Assembly: GCA_023382935.1 (NCBI GenBank) | Contig: JAHDXL010000004.1 | Span: 1-64,000, forward strand | Reading direction: 5' to 3' | DNA: 64,000 nucleotides | Origin: Phycisphaerales bacterium | GTDB taxonomy: Bacteria; Planctomycetota; Phycisphaerae; Phycisphaerales; UBA1924 | In this document: positions 1 to 8,306 of the stretch, piece by piece | Layout: each line of letters opens with the position of its first letter | Position numbering within the stretch: position 1 is the stretch's first letter | Notes under the pieces: model-generated | Databases searched by the model: none | Seen by the model: the letters and a program-made list of their open reading frames with translations, nothing else | What the model was told of the DNA's origin: nothing | Translations under genes and position numbers: made by a program

Positions 1-49
1 GACCTTCTCGTCCCGAACGAGACGCGCTACCAAGCTGCGCTACACCCCG
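1..49 (-). tRNA. tRNA-Pro (CGG), 3' part cut off by window edge
   Basis: Read on the minus strand, the sequence begins CGGGGTG (acceptor 5' arm), then TA, a GCGC D-stem with AGCTTGGTA loop, and the anticodon stem TCTCG/CGAGA around the loop TTCGGGA, which gives anticodon CGG. This is the normal 5' half of a bacterial tRNA-Pro. The variable loop, T-arm and acceptor 3' strand lie outside the window, so the fold cannot be completed here. Confidence 0.88.
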
Positions 50-61
50 TGGTCAGGGTCG

Positions 62-90
62 ATGATACGCCGGGCCGCCGGTCGGCTCCA
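62..90 (-). promoter_or_regulatory. possible promoter of tRNA-Pro
   Basis: On the minus strand a TATCAT -10-like hexamer (62-67) lies 12 bases before the tRNA 5' end. A weak -35 candidate TGGAGC lies 17 bases further upstream. The -10 is good and the -35 is poor. The rest of 91-258 shows no gene or structure I can support. Confidence 0.25.
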
Positions 91-258
91 CCGGTCTGGC
101 TGTGCCCCGAAACCGGGCTTCTCTCGGCATCCGTCCCCAAGTCTGATGGTGCCCGGCCCGTCGCCCGGGCGGGCAGACGCGAAGGCACCGACGCGCCTCC
201 GGGCGTCTCATCCGGCCGTCACCGTTTTGCATCGAAGGAGCGGTTCTCGGACGCCTAC

Positions 259-1029
259 CTACTCAGCGGTGGTGCGCGGCTTGGTCGTGTAGATGTTGTC
301 CGTCAACGTGGACGGGTCGCCATCGTCGCCGGCCGAATAGAAGTAGGGCTTGGGAGAGGGGCACACGCCGCCGTCGGAATCACCCACCAGGCTTGAGTTG
401 GCCGTACGGTCCGCATCGGTCAGGAAATTCCGTCGCACCTGCGTGATGGCCAGGTCGTTTCGCAGAGTCTGGTCCTTGACTGGGCTCGCGGCCGGGTTGC
501 GCAGGTCGATCGCGCTGCCCAGCGTGCCCACCGCGCGGGGCGCGCCGGTCCATGTGCCGTCGAACGTCGGATGCACGAAGCGAACGGGACGGTCGAAGGC
601 GTCGAAGACCGTGGTCAGTTCGGGCTGGGGGCCGTTGCCATCGGGGTCGTAGCGGCGGACGTACTTGTCGTTGATCTGGGCGATGGCGGCGCCGACGCCG
701 CCGGTGCCCTCGGCCTGCTGGATGAACAGCCCGACCGAGTTGATGGACTTGTCGGTGCTGGTGTCCTTGCCGTCGATGAGCGGGAAGACGTTGACGTTGG
801 ACCCATTGACCAGCGGCACGCGGGTCACCGGGTCTGGGTTCCTGCCCACGCGGTTGATCAGTTCTCCCAGGGCCGCGTCGAGAACGCGGATGGTGTCGGC
901 GGTGGTCGAGCCCTTACCGCTGCTGGCTACCTTGGCCCCCACCACCACGGAAACCGCGATGAGAATGGCGATGATGCCGATGACGACGAGCAGTTCGATG
1001 AGTGTGAATCCCGGTCGGGCGCGTGACAT
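259..1029 (-). CDS. prepilin-type protein, GspG-like pseudopilin
   Basis: A 256-residue protein that starts with a short basic leader (MSRARPG) followed by the classic type IV prepilin cleavage site G^FTLIELL and a hydrophobic helix of about 20 residues. The C-terminus carries SAGDDGDPST then DNIYT, which resembles the calcium-binding end of GspG major pseudopilins. A prepilin peptidase would remove the leader and the protein would join a type II secretion pseudopilus; gspD and gspE are about 16 kb away. Of the two adjacent ATGs (1032, 1029) the second is better placed, 5 bases after GGGGAG. It lies downstream of secA on the same strand. The family is clear; the exact role as major or minor pseudopilin is an inference. 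Confidence 0.8.
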   Translation of the reverse strand: MSRARPGFTLIELLVVIGIIAILIAVSVVVGAKVASSGKGSTTADTIRVLDAALGELINRVGRNPDPVTRVPLVNGSNVNVFPLIDGKDTSTDKSINSVGLFIQQAEGTGGVGAAIAQINDKYVRRYDPDGNGPQPELTTVFDAFDRPVRFVHPTFDGTWTGAPRAVGTLGSAIDLRNPAASPVKDQTLRNDLAITQVRRNFLTDADRTANSSLVGDSDGGVCPSPKPYFYSAGDDGDPSTLTDNIYTTKPRTTAE

Positions 1030-1178
1030 CATGACTCCCCAGTGAGCACGAGAAGCGACAGAACGCGGCTCGACCCGACAAGCCGACGGCGGGGCGGCCA
1101 CCCGCCCGCTGCAAGCGTATACGTCCCAAACACCCGGGATGATCCGCCAACCTGGTCCCACCCGCCCTCGAAGGGCTT

Positions 1179-4100
1179 TCAGGCGTTCCGCTGACCCGGG
1201 TTGTCAAAACCCGGTCCGGTGATCCCGCCTCCGAACATTCCCCCGCCCAGCGACGGTGCGGCCGCCGGTTTCGGGGCCGTCGGCCTGATCTGGGGCGGCG
1301 GAGCCGGGCGGCGCATCATTCCCTCGGGCATGCTCGGGCGGATGCGGGCCTTGAACACGTAGTCAGTCACCCGGTCGCGCACATTCTCCATCATGTTGTT
1401 GAACAGGCGGGCGCCCTCTCGCTTGTAGGCGATGCGCGGATCCTGCTGGCTGAACGCACGGAAGGAGATGCCGTCTCGCAACTGGTCCATCGCGTACAGG
1501 TGCTCGCGCCAGGCGTTGTCGAGCATCTCGAGCAGGATGGTTCGCTCGAAATGCAACTGCTCGGTGCGCAGCAGGTTCTCGACCCGGGCCTGGATCGCGT
1601 CGTTTCGCTCCTCCGGTTCGAGGTAGCGCATGCGCTCGGTCACGCCCACGCCGAAGCGGGCGGTCAGGTGGGCGTCCAGTTCTTCCTCGGTCTGGCACGC
1701 CAGCGCCGCGGTGATTTCCTTGCCCAGTCGGTCCTCGGCCGCGAACTTTCTGCTCTCTTCGAGCAGACGGTCGCGCATCTTGGCCGGCGGGGTTGAGCGG
1801 ATCTCCTGCTCGGTCAACTCGATGCCGAAGCGGCGCCGGGCCCAGATGCTCAGTTCGCCGAGCGCCATGCTCGGGTTCTCGCGCGCCAGCATCATGGTCA
1901 ACTCCATCATGAAATCGACGGGGTAGAAAATCTCGCGCTCGCGGTACAACTCGCGCGCCTTCTCGAGGATCAGGTCGCGCACCTCGCGGCTCTCGTCCTG
2001 CTGGGCCGCCACAATTTCCTCCTGCGACACCTCGAAGGTGAACTTGTTCTTGACCCACTCGGCCAGGCGACCGGCCCCGTAGTTCTTCTGCACGTATTCG
2101 GACAGGCCGGACAGATCGGCCTGGTTGATTTTCTCGAAGGCGGCCTGCTCGAGCATGTTGGCCACCCGCCGGCGCTCCTCGGCCCCGCCCTGGCGCAGCT
2201 CGGCGGCGTCGAGGTCCACGCCAAACCGGCTCTTGGCCCAGCGGATCAGCCCCGCCGAATCGAAGTCCACAGAAATCTCCGAACCTTCCACCGGGATGTA
2301 CTCTCCCAGCGTCACGTCGATCATCGATGCCGCGTCTTCCCGCGCCTGCTTGCGGATCAGCATGTCCATCTCGTCGACGGTCTTGCCGCGCAACTTGTCG
2401 GCCATCACCGAAAAGTCCAGCTTCTGCCGCGCATATTCGGCCGCGCACTGCGAGGCGTAATCAGGGTCGAGGAACTCGGCGATCGCGTCGTCGATCGCCT
2501 CCTCGATGTACTCGAAAATCAACCCCTTGACGTCGCGCCCCTCGAGCACGCGCTGCCGCAGCCCGTAGAAATTCTGACGCTGCACCTCGGCGATCTCGTC
2601 ATACTCGAGAATATTCTTGCGGATCTGGAAGTTGCGCTCCTCGACCTTGCGCTGCGCCCGCTCGACGTTCTTGGAAAGCCATGGATGCTCGATCGCGTCG
2701 CCCTCCTTCATGCCCAGGCGGCTGAGCACCTTCATCGTCGTCTCGCCGGCGAACATCTTCATCAGGTCGTCTTCAAGACTGACGAAGAACCGGCTCGATC
2801 CCTTGTCACCCTGCCGCCCCGAACGCCCGCGCAACTGGTTGTCGATGCGCCGGCTCTCGTGCCGCTCGGTGCCGATCACGTGCAGCCCGCCCAGGTCCTC
2901 GATGTCGTCGAACCAGCGGATCCGGTGCAGGTTGAAGCGCCCGCCCGAATCGAGAGCCTCCATCAGTTCGCCCGCGCTCATCCCCGCGATGCGATTGGGA
3001 CTCACCCAGGTGTATTGTTCGGCCCAGCGGCGCAGCAGCATCAGTTCCAACTCGGCAAAGGGGATTTCATCGAGTTCACGCTTCCTGTGCCCCTGCTCCT
3101 TCAACTCGGTCTGGGCCACCTTGCGGAACACGTTCTCTCTCAGTTCTTCCTCGCTCGCCTCGACCGTCAGTGTCCGCGAGGCGATACCGCGCCGCAGCCA
3201 GTGTTCGAGCAACTGCTCGCGCGTGCACGAGCCCAGTTTGATGTCGGTGCCGCGGCCGGCCATGTTGGTCGCGATCATCACCGCGCCCAACTGGCCCGCA
3301 TCCTCGATGATGTGCGCCTCGCGCTCATGCTGCTTGGCGTTGAGAATCTCGTGCTTGATCCCGTGCTTGCGCGCCAGCATCTGCCCGAGCATCTCGCTCT
3401 TCTCCACGCTGGTGGTGCCCACGAGGATCGGGCGCCCCACGTCGTGGAAGTGCTTGATCTCGTCGACAATCGCGTCCCACTTGTCCTTCTGCCGCAGGAA
3501 CAGCAGATCGTCGTAATCGCGCCGGATCACCGGCTTGTTGGTCGGAATCGAAACCACGTCCAGGTGGTAGATGTCGTGAAACTCCTGCGCCTCGGTGTCG
3601 GCCGTGCCCGTCATGCCTGACAAGCGCTTGTACATCTTGTAGAAGTTCTGGATCGTCACCGACGCAACAGTCTGCGTTTCCTGCTTGATCGGCACCCCCT
3701 CCTTGGCCTCCACCGCCTGGTGCAGCCCGTCGGACCACTGCCGCCCGATCATCGGGCGACCCGTGTTCACGTCCACGATGACCACGCTGGCCTCGGTCTT
3801 CCCAGTGAACCGGTCGGGCACGTCCATCACAATGTAGTCGCGATCGCGCTGATACACCGCGTGCGCCCGCAGTGCCTGCTCGAGCAGGTGCGGCACATCC
3901 ATGTTCTCGCCCACGTAGAACGACCCGATGTTGGCTACACGCTGCGCCTCGGCGATGCCCTCGTGCGTCAGGTGGCTCTGCCGACGATCCAGTTCCAGTT
4001 CGTAATACTGCACGTGCTCGTCGCGCTTGCGCTCCAGTTCGGGCAGTTCCTTCCTGGCCGCCTCGAGTTGCTGCTGCAACTGGGGAATCTTCGCCTTGTC

Positions 4101-5198
4101 GCGCACCTGCCGGATGTCGCCCTCGAGCCCCTTGATCCGCTCCTTGCACGCACGCACCCGATCCTCCACCTGTTGCCAGGGGCGCTGCTTCTCCACCAGG
4201 TGCCGCGCCAGGCGGTCGGCCAGGTCGTAGCGAGGCTGATCGTCGTGCGCCGGACCCGAAATGATCAGCGGCGTCCGCGCCTCGTCAATCAGGATCGAGT
4301 CCACCTCGTCCACGATCGCAAACTGACGCTTGCGCTGCACCTGCTGATCGACCGTGCGCTTCATGTTGTCGCGGAGGTAGTCAAACCCGAACTCGCTGGT
4401 GGTCCCATAGACGATGTCGCACCGGTACATCCGTCGCTTGATGTCCTCACTCTGCATGTGCATCGGGTGGATCGCTCCCACCGTCAGCCCAAGAGCCGCG
4501 AAAAACGGGAACGTCCAGTCGCGGTCTCGCTGCACCAAGTAGTCATTGACCGTCACAACATGCACCTGCTGGTGCTGGCACGCGGCCATGTACGCCGCCA
4601 GCGGCGCCACGATCGTCTTGCCCTCGCCCGTCTTCATCTCGGCAATCTTGCTCTGCCCCAGCACCATCCCGCCGATCAACTGCACGTCAAACGGCCGGGC
4701 CCGGAAGGGCGGACGGCTTTCTGGGTACAACTCGCGGATCGCCTCGTACAACTCCACGGGAAACTCGACCAGCAGCCACGTCGGCACCGGCTCGGCGCAC
4801 CCGAGGAAACGCCCCTCCGGCTCGGCCGGCTGCATCGACGCCGCCTCGGCCCGAGCCTTGTCGAACAACTCGCGCGCCCGACCGCTCAGACGCGACGGAT
4901 CGAAATGGTGCATCGGATTGAGCACGTTGCGGATGCCCACCGCCCGGTCCATCGCCTCGCGCGCCACCGCGTACACCTCGACCAGCAGGTCATCGGGGCG
5001 CGCCCCTTCTTCGATGCGCCGCCGGAACTCGACGGTCTTGTTCCGCAACTCCTCGTCCGTCAGCACGCGGATCTGCGGCTCCAAGGCGTTGATCGCCTCC
5101 ACACGCTGCGTGTACCGCCTGACGAATCGCTCGTTCCGCGTGCCGAAAATCTTGTTGAGCACCGGACCGACAAATGGAATGTCCTGGTTCTTGGCCAT
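1179..5198 (-). CDS. secA: preprotein translocase ATPase SecA (extra long)
   Basis: SecA is the ATP-driven motor that pushes preproteins through SecYEG. The protein has 1339 residues against roughly 850-950 in most bacteria. Visible landmarks are Walker A GEGKT (191-195), DEVD (297-300) followed by SILIDEARTPL, TNMAGRGTDIKLG (644-656), and the GTERHESRRIDNQLRGRSGRQG block (776-797). Extra length comes from a charged coiled-coil-like insert (about 340-410), an insert of about 110 residues between GRGTDIKLG and GGLHVIGTERH (657-769), and an expanded helical region (about 970-1190) with four degenerate repeats. The C-terminus is Pro/Gly-rich and lacks the usual SEC-C zinc motif. The start is the only ATG near a normal SecA N-terminus; the ribosome site is weak. 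Confidence 0.96.
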   Translation of the reverse strand: MAKNQDIPFVGPVLNKIFGTRNERFVRRYTQRVEAINALEPQIRVLTDEELRNKTVEFRRRIEEGARPDDLLVEVYAVAREAMDRAVGIRNVLNPMHHFDPSRLSGRARELFDKARAEAASMQPAEPEGRFLGCAEPVPTWLLVEFPVELYEAIRELYPESRPPFRARPFDVQLIGGMVLGQSKIAEMKTGEGKTIVAPLAAYMAACQHQQVHVVTVNDYLVQRDRDWTFPFFAALGLTVGAIHPMHMQSEDIKRRMYRCDIVYGTTSEFGFDYLRDNMKRTVDQQVQRKRQFAIVDEVDSILIDEARTPLIISGPAHDDQPRYDLADRLARHLVEKQRPWQQVEDRVRACKERIKGLEGDIRQVRDKAKIPQLQQQLEAARKELPELERKRDEHVQYYELELDRRQSHLTHEGIAEAQRVANIGSFYVGENMDVPHLLEQALRAHAVYQRDRDYIVMDVPDRFTGKTEASVVIVDVNTGRPMIGRQWSDGLHQAVEAKEGVPIKQETQTVASVTIQNFYKMYKRLSGMTGTADTEAQEFHDIYHLDVVSIPTNKPVIRRDYDDLLFLRQKDKWDAIVDEIKHFHDVGRPILVGTTSVEKSEMLGQMLARKHGIKHEILNAKQHEREAHIIEDAGQLGAVMIATNMAGRGTDIKLGSCTREQLLEHWLRRGIASRTLTVEASEEELRENVFRKVAQTELKEQGHRKRELDEIPFAELELMLLRRWAEQYTWVSPNRIAGMSAGELMEALDSGGRFNLHRIRWFDDIEDLGGLHVIGTERHESRRIDNQLRGRSGRQGDKGSSRFFVSLEDDLMKMFAGETTMKVLSRLGMKEGDAIEHPWLSKNVERAQRKVEERNFQIRKNILEYDEIAEVQRQNFYGLRQRVLEGRDVKGLIFEYIEEAIDDAIAEFLDPDYASQCAAEYARQKLDFSVMADKLRGKTVDEMDMLIRKQAREDAASMIDVTLGEYIPVEGSEISVDFDSAGLIRWAKSRFGVDLDAAELRQGGAEERRRVANMLEQAAFEKINQADLSGLSEYVQKNYGAGRLAEWVKNKFTFEVSQEEIVAAQQDESREVRDLILEKARELYREREIFYPVDFMMELTMMLARENPSMALGELSIWARRRFGIELTEQEIRSTPPAKMRDRLLEESRKFAAEDRLGKEITAALACQTEEELDAHLTARFGVGVTERMRYLEPEERNDAIQARVENLLRTEQLHFERTILLEMLDNAWREHLYAMDQLRDGISFRAFSQQDPRIAYKREGARLFNNMMENVRDRVTDYVFKARIRPSMPEGMMRRPAPPPQIRPTAPKPAAAPSLGGGMFGGGITGPGFDNPGQRNA
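1629..2249 (-). repeat. four degenerate repeats inside SecA
   Basis: SecA residues 984-1190 contain the same pattern four times: LIRWAKSRFGVDLD (984-997), LAEWVKNKFTFEVSQEEI (1045-1062), LSIWARRRFGIELTEQEI (1116-1133) and LDAHLTARFGVGVTERM (1174-1190). Spacing is 58-71 residues. Each is followed by a charged helix that ends in an L-x-E or similar face. Three of four units keep Trp, all keep the basic-Phe pair, and most have a hydrophobic-acidic end. The repeat is protein-level and is too diverged to see easily in the DNA. Confidence 0.65.
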
Positions 5199-5333
5199 GG
5201 AATCTGCTTCTTTCGAGGGACGCGCATCGGCGCGTTCAGAAATCGGAGGGGCGCAAGCCCGGGCGGGAGATCCCGGCCGCGGGCTATGTTCATGCGGGGT
5301 CAGACGCGCCCGGGAACCGGGGCGCCAGACGAC

Positions 5334-5672
5334 TCAGGCACGCCCATGCGCTGGCGGCGGCAGGTTCAGCAGTTCGCACCGCAGCGGCGCCAGTGCCCCG
5401 CCCGGCAGCCATTCGCACCGCTCGCCCGGCTCGCGGGGCGCCGCCACAGGATGGAATCGTCCAGTTCGCTCGCACTCCGCCGGCGTGTGGGCTTCCAGTT
5501 CGCCCGCCGAAGCCAGCAGCCTCACCGCGGCATGGGCAACCATCGGCCGAAACGCCGGCACCACGTACGCCGCGTCCAGCACGCGCACCGACAGCGTCAG
5601 CGCGATCAGCAAGGTGATCCCGCCCAGCAACGCCCGCGGCCGGGCAGATGTCTCCGGGCCGGAAAGGTCCAT
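5334..5672 (-). CDS. small single-pass membrane protein, unknown
   Basis: A 112-residue hypothetical protein. It has one clear hydrophobic segment (about residues 15-34, from ALLGG to LDAAYV) followed by a soluble tail with two cysteines. The frame is supported by strongly G/C-biased third codon positions all the way to the stop. I chose the ATG at 5672 because codon bias fades upstream of it; a longer start at 5717 or 5765 is possible. It precedes secA on the same strand by 135 bases. I do not recognise the family. Confidence 0.5.
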   Translation of the reverse strand: MDLSGPETSARPRALLGGITLLIALTLSVRVLDAAYVVPAFRPMVAHAAVRLLASAGELEAHTPAECERTGRFHPVAAPREPGERCEWLPGGALAPLRCELLNLPPPAHGRA

Positions 5673-5893
5673 CCCGCCAGAAGTATCGACCAGAACGACC
5701 CGCCGGGCAAGTGTCATCCACATCGACTGGCCGAAACAGGGGACGTCTGCGATTGTTGAGCGCAAGACGAGGGCAAGCCCGATATTCTCGGTGCCCGGCT
5801 TCGGCGGCTCCGCCTGGGTCGGCTCGGGCTACAGTGCCCGCGATGGACCCGATCGGCCAAACCAAGCCCCGCGTCAAGGAGGATGCTGAGCCC

Positions 5894-6262
5894 ATGATCG
5901 CGACCCGCCGCAGTCTGCCCTCCACACGTCATTCTGTCACGCACAAGTTCAGCGTGAGCAACTACGAGGGCTACTTGACCGTGGGTCTCTACGAGGACGG
6001 CACTCCCGGCGAAATCTTCATCAAGGTCGCCAAAGAGGGCTCGGCTCTCTCCGGGATGTGCCAGGCCTTCTGCCGAGCCTTCAGCATTGCCCTCCAGTAC
6101 GGCCTGTCGGTCGAAGACGCCGTCGTCCGCTTCAAGGGCATGCGCTTCGAGCCCATGGGACGCACCAACAACCCCGAAATCCCCGACTGCCAGTCCATCG
6201 TCGACTACGTTGCCCGCTACCTCGAACTGCACTACGGCAGCCGACTCAAACTCCAGCGTTGA
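5894..6262 (+). CDS. stand-alone C-terminal domain of B12-dependent ribonucleotide reductase (NrdJ-like)
   Basis: A 122-residue protein that matches the extreme C-terminal domain of class II, adenosylcobalamin-dependent ribonucleotide reductases: HKFSVSNYEGYLTVGLYEDG, then GEIFIKVAKEGS, ALQYGLSVED and RFEPMGRTNNPEIP followed by a DYVARYLE helix. The large catalytic domain is absent from both sides of the gene, so this is a free copy of the domain, not a truncated full-length gene at a visible break. The start at 5894 follows AAGGAGG (5876-5882); an upstream in-frame ATG at 5843 has no good ribosome site. It may act with a separate catalytic subunit, like split NrdJa/NrdJb systems, but no partner is in the window. 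Confidence 0.82.
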   Translation: MIATRRSLPSTRHSVTHKFSVSNYEGYLTVGLYEDGTPGEIFIKVAKEGSALSGMCQAFCRAFSIALQYGLSVEDAVVRFKGMRFEPMGRTNNPEIPDCQSIVDYVARYLELHYGSRLKLQR

Positions 6263-6326
6263 GCGCACCCTCGCCTCGATTTCCGCCAGACTCGACAGTC
6301 AACAGTCGACTTCTCTGCTCACATCT

Positions 6327-6845
6327 TCAACGAGCCGCGACCGTGATGGAGCAGCCAGATCCGTCGGCGTGCCTGTCGGCTCTTCGCTTCGACCAGATCG
6401 CCAGCATCGCGCCCGCACCCAGTGCCGCAGACGTAATCGCGTTGCGCGTCAGGGTGTCCGCCCAGTCGGCCATCGGTGCCGACCACATCCCGCACCCGCA
6501 CGAGGTCGGCTCGGGCGGAGGCTGCACGACCAGGCCGGCCGCGTAGGCCGCGAACCCGGCGAACAGGGCCGAATCCAGCACCGGAACCAGCGCAGTGACC
6601 CCCGGGCCTCTCATCAGGATCAGGCCGAGCCCGAACACGCCGACGCCGACCTCGACGCTGGCCATTGCGACGGCGGCCGCTTCCGCGGCCGCACCGCTCA
6701 GCAGGCGGTGAGACACGATGGTCGCCCGGAAATGCTCGATGTCCGACCACTTTTCCAGTCCGGCATACAGGGAAATCAGCGACACGGCAAGTGCGATCAA
6801 GACGAGCCCGCGCTCCAGCACAACCAACTTCACCGGGTGCTTCAT
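6327..6845 (-). CDS. MauE/DoxX-like four-helix membrane protein
   Basis: A 172-residue membrane protein with four predicted helices: LVLIALAVSLISLYAGLEKW near the start, AAAVAMASVEVGVGVFGLGL, VLDSALFAGFAAYAAGLVV and AITSAALGAGAMLAIW. The Cys pair in SCGCGMW after helix 3 is typical of MauE-like proteins, which are associated with disulfide or redox handling in the envelope. It begins 14 bases after the stop of the membrane-anchored gene at 6860-7840, so the two probably form one operon. The redox role is an inference from the family. Confidence 0.65.
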   Translation of the reverse strand: MKHPVKLVVLERGLVLIALAVSLISLYAGLEKWSDIEHFRATIVSHRLLSGAAAEAAAVAMASVEVGVGVFGLGLILMRGPGVTALVPVLDSALFAGFAAYAAGLVVQPPPEPTSCGCGMWSAPMADWADTLTRNAITSAALGAGAMLAIWSKRRADRHADGSGCSITVAAR

Positions 6846-6859
6846 CGCCGCCGAGCCGT

Positions 6860-7840
6860 TCACCTGCCGGCCCTCGATCGCCAGAGAGCGATAATCCCCA
6901 GCCCCACGACAATGACTCCGATGACGATCAGCGGCCAGCCGGCGCGACCCAGGCGCGTCCGCACATAGGGCGCACGCTCCGAAGAACCGTCCGAAGTCGC
7001 GTTGGAGTCCGCGATCTGGGCAAGGCGATACTGCATGCGAATGCGGGCGTCGGTGGCCAGTGCCTCGACCGCCTCGATGCTGAACAGTTCCGGGCGACTC
7101 TGTGGATAACACTGAACATCAATGAGTTTGGCCGGCAGCACATTCGGGCTGATCTGCCTCTGCCGGACAACAGGCAGCCCCGGCGGCGATTGCGGCTCGA
7201 TCTCGAACTCGTAGGACTCCTCCCCGCGCTTGGTCGTGGGATCCGCCTCGGCGTATGAGCGGAGCGGATTGCCCTCGGAATCAAAGGTCACACTGAAAGC
7301 CCGCTTCAGGTTCGGGTCCGCTGTTCGGCCCTCGTACCTGATCACCCGGTTCCCGTCTGGATCCCGCTCGATCGCGCGGAGGCCCGTGGACGTGATTCTC
7401 AAATTCACAATCAGCGCCAACGGGATGTATCGGCACGGCCCACTGGACACATGGACAGGCTCCTGATCAGGCGATGCTTGACCGGCCAACGGAGCGGAAA
7501 ATTCTCCGATGGAAATGGGACGGCCGCTCCCCGGTCCACAGGTCACGCCGTCTGGCGTTCGCCCTGAGGCGCCCAGCACGTGATCGGCGACGAACGACGC
7601 GCCAGGCGCAGCATCAAAGCCAATCGTGCGCCTTCCCGCACATCTTCCGTCGCGAGTCTCCCACTCGTACGTCAGGAGGACAGATCCCAGGCCCGCAGAC
7701 CAGGACTCGGCAATCGCAAGGAATTCCTCACGGGTGACTTCCTGCGCCCAGGCCCAGGAGCCTGAAAACCACAAGGTCACCATCCACACCGCCGCCCTGA
7801 TCAACACTTGAACCCTTCCTCTTGATGTGTCAGAAATCAT
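6860..7840 (-). CDS. secreted, C-terminally membrane-anchored protein, unknown
   Basis: A 326-residue protein with an N-terminal signal sequence (hydrophobic core AAVWMVTLWFSG, likely cleavage after AWA-Q), a soluble extracytoplasmic body of about 250 residues, and a C-terminal transmembrane helix (WPLIVIGVIVVGLGIIAL) followed by a short basic RSRAGR tail. This topology places the body outside the cytoplasm. The gene sits directly upstream of the MauE-like gene. I chose the ATG at 7840 as the one that leaves a normal signal peptide; an internal ATG nearer the hydrophobic core is also possible. No known domain recognised. Confidence 0.6.
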   Translation of the reverse strand: MISDTSRGRVQVLIRAAVWMVTLWFSGSWAWAQEVTREEFLAIAESWSAGLGSVLLTYEWETRDGRCAGRRTIGFDAAPGASFVADHVLGASGRTPDGVTCGPGSGRPISIGEFSAPLAGQASPDQEPVHVSSGPCRYIPLALIVNLRITSTGLRAIERDPDGNRVIRYEGRTADPNLKRAFSVTFDSEGNPLRSYAEADPTTKRGEESYEFEIEPQSPPGLPVVRQRQISPNVLPAKLIDVQCYPQSRPELFSIEAVEALATDARIRMQYRLAQIADSNATSDGSSERAPYVRTRLGRAGWPLIVIGVIVVGLGIIALWRSRAGR

Positions 7841-7856
7841 ATTCGAGGCTCGCTTG

Positions 7857-8306
7857 TTACCCGGGGATGATCGACACACAGTTCCCGGAACAGCGCGGAA
7901 TTTGGAACGGCTGCGGCGTCGACAAGACTTCCATTTCGTCTGGATCTCCCACGATGTAACAGCATTGTCCATCGGGCAACGGCACGCCCACGAGTCCGAT
8001 CCATCCGGCGGGCGGCGGCAATGCGCAATCCTGATGAACAAAAGTTGCGTCTCCCGTCAGCGTGATTTCCCAGCAGTGGGGCGTGAACACATCGCCCCAC
8101 CTGCGGGCCATGGGATCGCTGAGTTCCGCTCCGATCGAACCGGTCGTGCAGAAACTGGCGTGCGTGCCCGCGCAGGCGCCGTCCGGGTTGCCTTCCTCCG
8201 GCCAGATGCCGATGAAGTTGCAGCAGGTCGGCGCCACCTGTGCAACTGCCCCGCACGCGATCAATGAACCCGCCGCCGCCATCAAGGGCCGCTGCTGCCT
8301 GCTCAT
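7857..8306 (-). CDS. small Cys-rich secreted protein, unknown
   Basis: A 149-residue protein with a signal peptide (MSRQQRPLMAAAGSLIACGAVAQ) and a mature part carrying eleven cysteines, including the pairs TCCNF and QCCYI, so it is probably disulfide-bonded outside the cytoplasm. The start is supported by AAAGGAA nine bases upstream. It lies 16 bases before the gene at 6860-7840 and may be co-transcribed with it. The reading frame is open without a stop back into the frameshifted prepilin gene upstream, which is unusual. Function unknown. Confidence 0.6.
   Translation of the reverse strand: MSRQQRPLMAAAGSLIACGAVAQVAPTCCNFIGIWPEEGNPDGACAGTHASFCTTGSIGAELSDPMARRWGDVFTPHCWEITLTGDATFVHQDCALPPPAGWIGLVGVPLPDGQCCYIVGDPDEMEVLSTPQPFQIPRCSGNCVSIIPG

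Noticed and set aside
3720-5759. 679-codon plus-strand open frame across secA
   Set aside because: Antisense to secA; composition is His/Leu/Arg-rich shadow coding with no known motif.
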